NCBI GenBank assembly: GCA_036873135.1
Contig: JAPTYO010000001.1
Span: forward strand, 52,646,624-52,710,623
DNA: 64,000 nt
Source: Clarkia xantiana subsp. parviflora
Lineage: Eukaryota; Streptophyta; Magnoliopsida; Myrtales; Onagraceae
Direction: 5' to 3'
The notes beneath the pieces were generated by a model. That model did no database searches. It worked only from the letters and a program-made list of their open reading frames with translations, and was not told the origin of the DNA. Positions 34,983 to 45,349 of this stretch are shown here, one piece after another. Within the stretch, counting starts at the first letter, position 1. Each line of letters begins with the position of its first letter. The position numbers were made by a program, and so were the translations under genes.

Positions 34983-36337
34983 AGGGTTGAGGTATGCGAT
35001 TTTTAACCCTTTGAAGTTAATTACATATATGTTAGGGTAGCTTTTGTGAGAGCGGATGTGTATGACATTTGCTGCTAATTCTCCATGACCTCTTTGATTA
35101 TCAGTTTGTTTGTCAATAGCCTAATATCTTAATCTGATGTTACTATATTTAAGTTAACTGTATATTTAGTTAGCTTTTTAATTTTTTGCAGCTCGAGTTT
35201 AGGTATCAATCATTTTCGGTTGCATCTCTAAAGATAATGAGTGAAGAAGATGGCGGGGTCGGCTTATGTGGGCAGTAGTAATTAGTACATTATGTTGTTG
35301 TAATGGTTAGTTTGAAATAGTTGCAGTGATTATGACAATGTGTAGTTTGTAGTATTGTTGGATTGATATGTGTTAGTTTGATATGTATTATTAACAATAA
35401 AAAATCAGTTTCCGAATCGATAATGTTGTTTGTTTAAACAAGATAATAGAATTGTCATTTGTTATTTTAATAATAAATGAATGTTTTATAATTCAAAATA
35501 CTTGACCTTATAAGTGTATTTAATGTAAGAAAATATTTGATTCTGAAAAATGCATTAGAATCGAATTACTTTACATATCTAACTATAAAAGTGAATAACG
35601 TAATCACCCAATATGATTCAACAAAATATATATAGAATTGTAAACATTGACCCTATTAAGTTATAATTGTGGTAAATGTTTCGTTTCTACAATGCTCTTT
35701 TTAGAATTAGCAGTCTGATTCTATAAGTGAGCACTTGAATCATATAGACTCGTGTGAAGTAGGCGTGTACAGGCGTGTACAACCATTACACAAGTTTGGC
35801 TTGAATTAGGCACGAGGTCTCCCAAAACGTATTAGCAACGAGTTATACACGATGAACAGTATTAGAAACGAACTCCTCGTGTCAAAAATAATCACACACT
35901 CGATTACTAATAACGAGGTGACCCCGTGCCTAACCCATTGCAAACACGATTATACATGAGTTTGAAACGATCTGCCTCGTGCCTATTGACCCTGTATTCT
36001 AGTAGTGAATAGAAAACTTTTACTTTAAAAAAATTGTTTGGTTTGATTTCCCTAATTGACCAATTTTCATTTATTATACAGAATGCACATAAGGTGAAAG
36101 TTCTTTGATGCATCCACTGCTGTGAAGTAAAATAGATAGAGACTTATCTTTTTCACATGAGCTAGAGATCTTATACTAAAACGATTGTTAACTGTCCATT
36201 TATCGAAGCTGAAAAATGTGTGTGATCGAGGTACTTTGGCATGCAAGGCAATTTGGAGCAAGCTAACGTTTAGAATTAGATTAGTTGTCCAAGCTCAGGT
36301 AATTTTGTCCTTAACTCTAATTCATCTATTTAATCAA

Positions 36338-37017
36338 GGGTTTATAGATCTTTTGGTACCCTATGTTTGCCCACTTTTGGCTTTTGGTACCACATGTTTG
36401 ATTTTGCCTACTTTGGTACCATACGTTTGCCAATTGTATACTTTTGGTCCGACCGTTAGTTGACCGTCAGTTTGACTGTTAAATAGTCACGTGACTTGCA
36501 CATGCCTAACCCCAAATTTTGATTTTGTTCAATTTAGTCCTCAAATTTTTTGTCCTAACTTTTTATTTTTACAATTTAGCACTTAAATATTTTAACCGTA
36601 CCCTATGACTAAATTGACCTAGTCATGGTTCGACCCATGGCTAGGTCGGACCATGGTTAGGGTCGCCCGGGTCCGGCGACCCTAGTCATGGTCCGACCTA
36701 GCCTTGGGTCGAACCATGACTATGTCAATTTAGTCCTAGGGTGCGGTTGAAAATGTTTAAGGTCTAAATTGCAAAAATAAAAAGTTAGGACAAAAAATTT
36801 GAGGACTAAATTGAACAAAATCAAAATATGGGGCTAGGCATGTGCAAGTCACGTGACTATTTAACGGTCAAACTGACGGTCAACTAACGGTCAACTAACG
36901 GTCGGACCAAAAGTATACAATTGGCAAACGTATGGTACCAAAAATAGGCAAAATCAAACATGTGGTACCAAAAGCCAAAAGTGGGCAAACATAGGGTACC
37001 AAAAGACCTATAAACCC
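36338..37017. mobile_element. MULE-type foldback MITE with perfect 9-bp target duplication
   Basis: Arms start GGGTTTATAGATCTTTTGGT and end ACCAAAAGACCTATAAACCC. The flank TTTAATCAA occurs exactly on both sides (36329-36337 and 37018-37026). Both arms carry tcacgtgacttgcacatg or its complement. The interior is a series of gacctagccatggtccgac-like units in opposed orientation. Length is 680 bp. There is no coding sequence. Confidence 0.9.
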
Positions 37018-37837
37018 TTTAATCAATTGGAATCCTAACATATTTTTTTGCTGGAAAAATGTATTAAGAAGAGTTATTAGGTGAAAAAACATGCATTAAG
37101 GAAATTATTCTCTTATAGAGAAAGCAAAACGTAATTCACAGTTTTTATGTTTTGTATTTGGTGGCAGGTCTGGTTAGTTAAGTCTTCAGCGTATTATATT
37201 CATGTCGTGAAATTTTATAGGTCAATTTTTTCCAGAAATATCATTCTTTATAACATGTCTAAATTGCTGAGTGTTCACTAATTTGTTGTAGGTTTTTTAT
37301 ATACTTATTTTTGTCTTATTTTCAAATGAAAACTGCAGCCTATTTAAACATTCATATTAACATATTTTCTTATCAAATGAATATTGATTCGAACAGTACC
37401 GACCATTGTAGAGAAGGGTGTTAGTCTATGCTAAAATAAGACATTCCTACTGACCACACATGTCCAATTGAATTTCTCTTCGATGTAAATTGTTTAATTT
37501 CAGGTATTATTGCATTTCATACGTTATAGTACATTAATATTCTGAACATTTCATACGACATGTGGTCAATCTTGAAAATACCAAGAGACGTACTTAATAA
37601 CATTAGTATCATGACAGGAACTTTATGTTGTTGATTGTTGATGCGATCGTGATGATTTTGATATGTATTGATGTTGTTTTGTTCGGTAATTATAGGGAAT
37701 GAGTTGAATTGTAAATACATGCTTATATACTGGATAATAATTTGGATGGATATAATCTGTTGTGTGGGGGCATTGAGATGTTATATCATGTATTTCCAAT
37801 CACGTGTAATATCTTACTTATATATGTGAATGTTTAA

Positions 37838-38107
37838 TTGGGTCCGATTTTGAAATGTTATGACTAAGTTAAACAAAATAAAAGTTAGGAATATATTTGA
37901 AGGACTAAATTGAACAAAATTAAAAATTTAGAGTCGATCACGTGACTTGCACATGTCATTTAACGGCCAAAACTAACGGCCAACTAATGGATGTACCAAA
38001 AGCCACTTTTTTTCAAACGTTTGGTACCAAAAGTATACAAAACTAAACATCCAGTACTAAAAGCCACATTCGGTCAAACATGTGGTATCAAAAGTACCTT
38101 TAACCCT
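37838..38107. mobile_element. half of a MULE-type MITE
   Basis: This matches only the right arm of the element at 24907-25714, ending gtacctttaaccc. It includes gatcacgtgacttgcacatg. The left arm is absent, so it is a deletion derivative. Confidence 0.65.
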
Positions 38108-38483
38108 TAAAAAAATAGACATATTTTTCACATATTGTAAAATAGGCATATTTTTCACATATTGTAACTCTTTTCTTAACTCGGTGCTTTATACATCATC
38201 TGCTTCTAAATGGTTTATACAATACATACCATCAAAGGAGTTACTGTTTTTTTTTTTTTTTTTTTCCAAAACCATGTTATTTAACCAAGATTTCTAAAGT
38301 ACTAATATTACAATTCAAGTGATAAATAACAATTGTATTGTTGTTAAGAGCTTTATAGTTAACAATTTGAGATGTAGTCTACTGTCCCTTTCCTTTGCTA
38401 GTATCTCAACATACTATTAATATTAGGATTTTTGTTCCTTAAAAATTTCATCTGTGGTTGTCTTAAAAAGAGAATTATTATTT

Positions 38484-38774
38484 GCATTTGAAGTTTTCTT
38501 CTATTCATCACTGTTTGTTATCATCTAGAAAAAAAAAATCCAAGTGAAGTGTGTAAATATTCACTTTAAGTGCCATTTTCTATTTAATTGTGTGTAATTG
38601 TGAAGTTTATGACAGAAAGAAAAACATAGCATTTGAAGTTTTCTTCTATTCTTCACTGTTTGTTATCATCAGGAAAGAAATTCCAAATTAAGGTGTGTAA
38701 ATATTCACTTTGAAGTGCCACTTTTCTATTTAATTGTGTGTAATTGTGAAGCTTATGATAGAAAGAAAAACATA
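38484..38774. repeat. 145-bp tandem duplication
   Basis: Two adjacent copies start gcatttgaagttttcttcta at 38484 and 38629 and end gaaagaaaaacata. They differ by about a dozen substitutions and small indels. Non-coding, origin unknown. Confidence 0.75.
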
Positions 38775-38831
38775 ATGGCAGAGTGACAATTTTTTGAAGA
38801 GTCAATTTAATGCTAATTGGTGTTAATCTTA

Positions 38832-39673
38832 GGGTTAAGAACACAATAGGGGCTTGAATGTTTGGCCATGTTGCCAAAAGGGGTCTGAATTCAAAAAACG
38901 TATTATTAAGGGCCTGAATTTTGAGTTTTGTGTATAAGTGAGGTCTCCGTCTATTTTTTCTGTTAAAAGTGACGGAAAGTGGTCACATGCCAAGCATGTG
39001 ACCGAAAATAATTTGAAAACCCGAAAATGCCCTTTGACCTGAGTGTGTCCCTCACATGTTTGACCTAAAAATACGAAAATACCCTTTAAGCCACCACAGC
39101 TCCGGCGACCACCACCACCCGGCTCCGGCGACCACCACCCATCTCCGGCGACTACCACCTCCTCCGGCGACCACCACCCCCTCCGGCGAGCTCCGATCGG
39201 AGCTCCAAAGCTCCGAACTGGAGCTCTGTGGCCCCGAATCGGAGCCACAGAGCTCTGTGGCTCCGATTCGGGGCCACGGAGCTCCGATCTAAGTTTTTTG
39301 GGTCGCCGAAGGTCGCCGGAATTGGGGTGGTGGTCGCCGGAGCTGGAGTGGTGGTCGCCGGAGCTAGGGTGGTGGTCGCCGGAGCTAGGGCGGTGGTCAG
39401 TGGCGGTGGCCGTGGTGGCCTTAGGGCATAATTAGTGTGCAGGGGTATTTTAGACATTTCACATTTCATTAATTAAACTGATAAATTGTATAATAATTGC
39501 AAAAGGGTAATTTTGTCATTTCACGTATTTCCGTTACATTTAACAGAAAATTTGGGCGGAAACTCGATTATCAACAAAACTCAAAATTCAGGCCCTTAAT
39601 AATACGTTTTTTCAATTCAGACCCCTTTTGACAACATGGGCAAACATTCAGGCCCCTATTATGTTCTTAACCC
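38832..39673. mobile_element. MULE-type foldback MITE with GC-rich hairpin core
   Basis: Arms of more than 120 bases start GGGTTAAGAACACAATAGG and end CCTATTATGTTCTTAACCC. The 9-bp flanks ttaatctta (38823-38831) and ttaatttta (39674-39682) agree at 8 of 9. The centre (39090-39400) is a large inverted array of tccggcgaccaccaccc units around a palindrome of agctccgatcggagctcc type. Open frames of more than 100 codons here arise only from this repeat. Confidence 0.88.
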
Positions 39674-40447
39674 TTAATTTTATGACTTGTACAGCGTACT
39701 TGAAAGATGAAACACTCTTTTAAATGTTGTAATAAAACCATATTTTCTTTACTTTTCATAACAAATAACTGTATTATTATTATTATTCAGTTGTAGCTAA
39801 TGTTGTGATTAAATCGATGAATCCCATGGGCGATGCTCGCACTATCATCTACGATCCTTCTCTGCTCCCATTAGAGATATTGTTTGAATTATGTAATATA
39901 TATACTTTTACAACTTAAGTTATATTATGAATATATTGTACTAGCAAATTGTATCATTCAATAATTATTTATTTTTTTAAGAAAGATTCAGTTTTTGCTA
40001 TATTTAACTCTCATGAGACTTTTCATTATTTTACATTTACATAATTTACTTTCATAATAACTGGTTCTATTAAGTTGCAATTTAGCTAATTTGTTTTGTT
40101 TTCCAACTTCATTTTGACAACTCAATAATAATAGACATCCTTTATTATCCATAAACTTAATAACTTATTTCTATTAATAATAATAACTAACATATGCACA
40201 TATACATAGGAATAGTATAGCATATACACATAGCAATACAAGACAATACTAGCTTCTCCAACACTTATATAGGGTCCTGTCTTGTCTCCACCAAACAAGA
40301 GAAGACTGCAGAGAGCTATTTCACTAATAACTCACTCACAAGCTCCTTCTTTCCTTAATTATTCTGCTAATCTACTTAATTAGTACTAATCAACTCATCA
40401 CTCTTCTGCATGATTCTCCATCACTGACCTAGCTACACCTTCAAAAC
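39674..40447. other. 3' flank of the CCT gene
   Basis: AT-rich. A short exon-like block at 39795-39885 (gatgaatcccatgggcgatg) has coding-like composition but no recognised match. The right end is the presumed 3' UTR of the minus-strand CCT gene. Confidence 0.35.
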
Positions 40448-43062
40448 TCACTCATTTCTTCTTCCAACCATCTCTTCAGTCTTTGCAAATCTTCCTCGAA
40501 CTCGCGGTTGGCTATCTGCAAGTGCCTTCCTGCAAGCATACTGAAATCCCAACAACATCTTTCACTAATTAACATTAAAAAACATTTTTTCTAATTTCTG
40601 TTAATTTTTTTTAATTATCTACCTTGATCTTCCTTCCAAAGTTCCTCTTTGTTTTCTTGTTTTTGTACCTTGAGAGCTTTTCCTTGCGTTCTTCGCTGCT
40701 GCAGTTGCTGATGATGCTCCGTCTCTCAACAGGAGAATGGATCGGGTTTATAATACCATTACCATTACCAAGGGTCTGTCATAAAAACTCACTATCAATG
40801 ATCCGAAGCCCTATCCTGTTCAGAGAAAATTAACAGAAACCATCTAAAAGTTTCTCAGTTCATACACTCCATCACATAGCCAATGCATGGTGTCAAGATC
40901 AGGTTCTAATATTGATAATACTTTGTTGTAGTATAGGTATAATCATAATAATCATAACCCACTAATATGCAAGAAGTAACTAACTTAAAAATTGCAACTT
41001 TTTTATTAAAAAAATTTGACCTTTATATCCCCTTCACTGAATGCCCTCCTCATCCCATAAGCTTCAAAATCAACCCCAGAGAAGTCCAGAAAATTCGGCT
41101 TAACAGGAGGCAATTCCATTGATCTCAAGCATTCTGAACTCGTACTCTTTGGAAACGATGAGTTGAAAGGAAATTCATCAACCTGGGATTGATTTTCATC
41201 AATTGGAGGAAACTTGATGTCCAAGACCTTGGCAATTGACGTCCCGGTTGCTGCTTTTTCCATCAGATCCTTCTGACACTCGTAAAAAACTTCATTGTAG
41301 AGCTGTTCGCTCTGAAGGGAGGAGATATCTGCAACCTTCAGTTCTTGGGGCAAAATTGCAGCATCCCCACATGATATCATAGAAATGGCTGCTTCCATTG
41401 GATCGAGTCCCACCATTGGCGGTTCTTCAAGAATAATGGGTTCGGGAGCTTTGAACAGATCTCCTTCTCCACCCAAGTCATATTCTGTTATGGTGGAAGG
41501 CTGCAGCAGTTTCCCCTGAAGCACCGAATCATTAACATAAGAAAAGAATCTTGAAGTAAGAGTTTGTGCTATAAGAAAATCATGGATACCATTGTGTTGC
41601 AAAGTCTGAATGATGCCCACTTGACACAACTAAAAGCATATGATAAGTTATATCGAACTTATTGGGAGGAAGATGAAAAAGGGTTGTTTGTGGGTGGTAA
41701 AGTGAAAAGGTGATCATGAATTTCGAAGTGGAAGTAACCGAGTTAGGTTGTTTCAAAAGAATCAAAACTTCACTAGCCAAATCAACACACAAAATTGCCT
41801 AGATAGAACCAAATTTGCTCGAAAGTCCCCTAGGGAGGTCACAGATTCAGTAAATTGCAGCACTACTAAAAGTTAGACACCACTACACTTCAGCAAAAGG
41901 TGATTTCGGAGGTGTATCTCAGCTTAATCTTGCTTTTTCTACATACTGGTAGAATTTCTCAAAGCTAGATAACGAATTAAAGCTAACAAACTACTGAATT
42001 TTTTTAACATTATCACTCAAAGTTAGGTTCTTTGAGGAAAACCAAAACTTCAGTAGCCAAATCAATACAATAGCCTATCAAGATAATTAATTGCTCGGAC
42101 TAAATTTGCTCGAAAATACAGCACTAATAAAAGTTAGTCACCACGACACAGTGCGCTTCAGCAAAAGGTGATTTCAGAGGTTGTCTCAGCTCAAACTTCC
42201 TTTTTTCCAGATATAGATAGAATTTCTTGAAATGAAAACTCACTACTAGGCAGCAAGATTAGCTTTTGATTCTCAGGGACACTAAGTTTTGCATTTAAAT
42301 AACCATTGAGTTCAAGTTCCGTGTTTATCCAGAAAACTAATCACTACTTTCATGTCAGGAACTTGGATGAACTGGAAAAATGTTCTATACACAACCATTA
42401 AGCACCAAGTTCATATTCATTAATGGTTTCCTCTTCTCTCCCTTTCCTAACCCAGTATCTCCACCATTCGAAGAGATATTCATTGATGCTCCCTACCCGA
42501 AATTGAAGAGCGACTATTCTACTGAAAAACAAAAAGGAATATCTAACTAGTTTCCTTTTTGCTCTAAAACTGATGAATAAGTTAAAGGTGGACTCTCCAG
42601 CCTTTGTTTTGGGCAAAATATCTTAAAATTCCTTTTCATTTATGGAAAGTATAGTACTTTCAACTTCATCTTGATAAGCTGCCTAACATAATTCCAATTG
42701 GTTCTCAAAACAGTAATTGATATCCCAAAATCTGTACATTTTCCTTCTAATTCACGGTTCAATCTCTCGAATTCATCTGAATTTTAAAATCCTCATCACT
42801 TAATTCATGACCTAATTGACAGTTCATAACTAAAAGACTGAGATTTCCAATTTTCCTGCTCATCGCTGTCAAAAGACACAAATTCGCAGCAGAAATGGCA
42901 TGAATTCGAAACAGAAACTTCAAACTGAGCAGTGTGTAGAGAGAAGAAGAGTACCGAGCAAGCATTATAGCGCTTGGACGATCTGCAGAAGTCATCGAAG
43001 TACTGAACATCCAGAGGGAAGTTCTGGAAGCAAGGGAAGGCCAGACCCGTGTCTGCGTACAT
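40448..43062 (-). CDS. CCT-domain transcriptional regulator (complete copy)
   Basis: Four exons in transcript order: 43062-42955, 41515-41021, 40775-40623 and 40540-40448. All are phase 0, 282 residues. The start MYADTGLAFPCFQNF is typical of this CCT-only (CMF) group, so the first ATG at 43062 is chosen. Exon 2 holds EYDLGGEGDLFKAPEPI and YGMRRAFSEGDIK. The CCT domain, about residues 231-272 (RKEKLSRYKNKKTKRNFGR, then YACRKALADSQPRVRGRFAK), is split by intron 3. CCT domains act in nuclear localisation and DNA or NF-Y binding. There is no B-box, so it is not a CONSTANS-type protein. The specific orthologue is uncertain. Exons 1 and 2 also exist as a second copy 19,457 bases away. Confidence 0.9.
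41731..42220. repeat. diverged tandem duplication in CCT intron 1
   Basis: Blocks at about 41731-41940 and 42021-42200 share gttaggtt, aaaacttcactagccaaatc, aatttgctcgaaa and cttcagcaaaaggtgatttc in the same order. It is an old local duplication inside the 1.4-kb first intron, non-coding. The same pair occurs in the second copy. Confidence 0.65.
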
Positions 43063-43235
43063 TTTTCTCAACTTTCCACGGAAAGTAGAAGCTTTTCACC
43101 ACGTAATTGTTGAATTTCAGCTGAAAATGGAAGCTTTTCTTCGAGCTCTGTTAGTAGCACTGACAGCGCCGCCTAATGGAACCAGAGAGAAAGAGAAGTC
43201 TGTGCCGATGAAGATGCTGAACAAGAGGGAATTCA

Positions 43236-43243
43236 TATTTATA
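43236..43243 (-). promoter_or_regulatory. TATA box of the CCT gene
   Basis: TATAAATA on the minus strand, about 175 bases before the ATG at 43062. This leaves a leader of about 140 bases. The same box is present at 62693-62700 in the second copy. Confidence 0.5.
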
Positions 43244-43379
43244 TTGACTCTAATAAATTTAGTATTTGAAAGCATCAAGTAATTAGTAGTAGATGACAGA
43301 AGGATTAAAGCCTCAACTATTAATTATACATACTACTGTGTATCTCAAGCTCAACTACAACTTTTTTTTTTTTTTTTTT

Positions 43380-43888
43380 GTCCATGATGTTTGACAACTT
43401 TTAGGTTTTGATCAGTAATATTTTTTTTACCTAGTTTTGGAATTTGGTACCATATGTTTGCAGATTTTTTCTAGTTTTGGTCTAACCGTTACATTCCGTC
43501 CATTTTTGACATATTCGAGTCATGTGATCCACTCTAAACTTTAAATTTAGTCCCTCTAATACTTTCTTAACCTTTTTTTTTGTTCAATTTAGTCCTGAAG
43601 TTTCAAAATTGACCCCAATTGGACAATATGTCCAATTGAATTTTTGAAACTTCGGAACTAAATTGAACAAAAAAAAGGTTAGGAAAGTATTAGAGGGACT
43701 AAATTGAACAAAAATGAAAGTTTAGGGTGATCACGTGACTCGTACATGTCAAAAAAATGGACGGAATGTACGGTCGGACCAAAACTAGAAAAAACCTGCA
43801 AACATATGGTACCAAAACTAGAAAAAAAACATCATGTACCAAAACCCAAAAATGGTCAAATATCATGTACCTAAAGACCTGTTAACCC
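43380..43888. mobile_element. MULE-type MITE upstream of the CCT gene
   Basis: The right end gtacctaaagacctgttaaccc and the opposed arms around ttggtaccatatgtttgca mark the family. The right arm has gatcacgtgactcgtacatg. The left arm is changed to gagtcatgtgatcc and its extreme end runs into an 18-T tract, so the left border and target duplication are unclear. It is 140-650 bases upstream of the TATA box. Confidence 0.7.
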
Positions 43889-44839
43889 AATAATTAATTA
43901 AAAGTTTTTTTTTTCTAAAATTAGTGTTAAAATAGATTAAAAAATAATAATATTTGACCCGCACCTAACCATCAATTATTAACTATTGCACTATAATTAT
44001 GTCATTAGCAGATAAGTAAGCTATTTTTTTTTTCATCCATTTTAACGTTGACAACGAACAGAAAACTATTAATTAATAATTTGTAGACTTAGAAGTTAGA
44101 ATACCAAATATTAAAATAAATTGAGATATCGTTGTCATGCTTGCTCCATGTTTAAAATAATCTTCAGACTGTAATAATAAAGTAATGACGGCAGCAGTGT
44201 CCGTAACATGTTTGCTCCAGACTTAAACTAGTTTCAACTTGCACCGAATCAAATTGTATAAGGGTCGGGTCATCGATAAAAAAATATTAAGTATTATTAT
44301 TTATTTATTTTCAGTACTTCGAACTTTAAAAAAAAAAATTATTAAGGGGAGAATCATTACACCAAATTACAACATGATAGTTTTTGCAAAGTATCTATGT
44401 ACAGATGAAGGGCAAGAGTGTGAAAGTGAAATGGGCCACCTTTACATTTTTCTATAGTGCCATTGTCCCAGTCCTACTTGTCATCATCTTTCTTTTCTTT
44501 TGGATCTTTTTATTATTTATTATTATTTCTTGATAAAATATCTTTTTAAAGTTTTTCCTGAATTTTTAAATGCAATTTGCACAGATGAATGCACCCAGCC
44601 AAGAACATGGACGTGTTTCACTTTCACTATATATAATTTTTTCTATGTTTGTTCCCATTCATCTACTAATAGGATTTTCCTACATTTTTCATGCTATAAT
44701 TTCTTGTTATATATTATAATTATTTAATTTCATAGTTAGAGCTTGGTTATTTTTCTTAGAAATTATTAAGTGCAAATAATTATGTGAGGTAAGTGTATTA
44801 TTTATGTCAAGATTTTATTTTGAGATTTTAAAGTTAATA
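43889..44839. other. AT-rich intergenic DNA
   Basis: No gene or clear element. A frame at 44239-44457 has no recognised domain and is probably chance. Confidence 0.4.
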
Positions 44840-45349
44840 GGGTTAAAAATCAAATCGTTACCAGAACTTTCAACTAAATACATATTACTATCCTAATTTT
44901 TTATTTTTTATTTTTAAAAATTGGTTATATAAACTTTCAATTTTTGAATAAATTGTTAAATTTTCTACAATTTCCATCAAATTAGATATAAAATGAGTGT
45001 AATCCTGTCATGTGGAATCTTTTGATGTGTACACAAAATAGATTCAGCATTAATAAATTGAAATGATTGCAACAAAGTACATTCAATTGGACGGTCAATT
45101 AAAATGCGTCTTTGGAATTTAGTGGATGTCTAATTATGCATCCAATTGAGGATATTTTCATGCAAATTTTCAATTTATTGTCGAATCTATCTTGGTACAC
45201 ATCAAGAGTCTTCACATGGCCGGAACATACTCAATTTATGTCCAATTTAATGAAAATTTCAATAAAATTATCAATTTGCTCATAAATTAAAAATTTATAT
45301 AGCTAATTTTTTTTAACAAATCAGAGATCCTTAATTTGGTTACTAACCC
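44840..45349. mobile_element. inverted-repeat MITE, AT-rich family
   Basis: The ends GGGTTAaaaatcaaatcg and ggttacTAACCC are opposed, with matching inner words (tcaatttttgaataaattg versus tcataaattaaaaattta, and gatgtgtac versus gtacacatc). Flanks aagttaata and taattaata agree at 7 of 9. A half copy of the family lies at about 59178-59370. Confidence 0.55.

Larger units (their letters stand above)
29707..36007. mobile_element. complete CACTA-type transposon, 6.3 kb, non-autonomous
   Basis: The left end is CACTACAAGAAAACATAG. The right end, inverted, is CACTACTAGAATACAGGG. AAT lies directly outside both ends (29704-29706 and 36008-36010), the 3-bp target duplication expected for this superfamily. 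Sub-terminal regions carry many short repeats around gacacg, cacgac and cctcgtg in both orientations (29740-29950 and 35780-35990), typical transposase-binding arrays. I found no transposase. The interior contains tandem repeats, telomere-like CCCTAAA-rich DNA and broken host gene fragments, so the element is a gene-capturing passenger. Confidence 0.85.
40933..44543. repeat. first copy of a near-identical direct duplication
   Basis: From ataggtataatcataata onward this sequence is repeated from 60390 with constant offset 19,457. It includes CCT exons 1-2, their introns, the promoter and a MITE. I found no difference in the segments compared, including an 18-T run (43362-43379 versus 62819-62836) and a 10-T run. 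The repeat reaches the window end, so its full length is unknown. Confidence 0.95.

Noticed and set aside
39056..39469. Overlapping open frames of up to 137 codons on both strands
   Set aside because: They lie in the inverted GC-rich minisatellite of a foldback MITE. The same repeats are open in several frames, which is a composition effect.
42398..43010. Minus-strand frames inside CCT intron 1 and over exon 1
   Set aside because: They are read-through of intron sequence or other frames of exon 1. The exon-1 donor at 42954/42953 and the family start explain the region.
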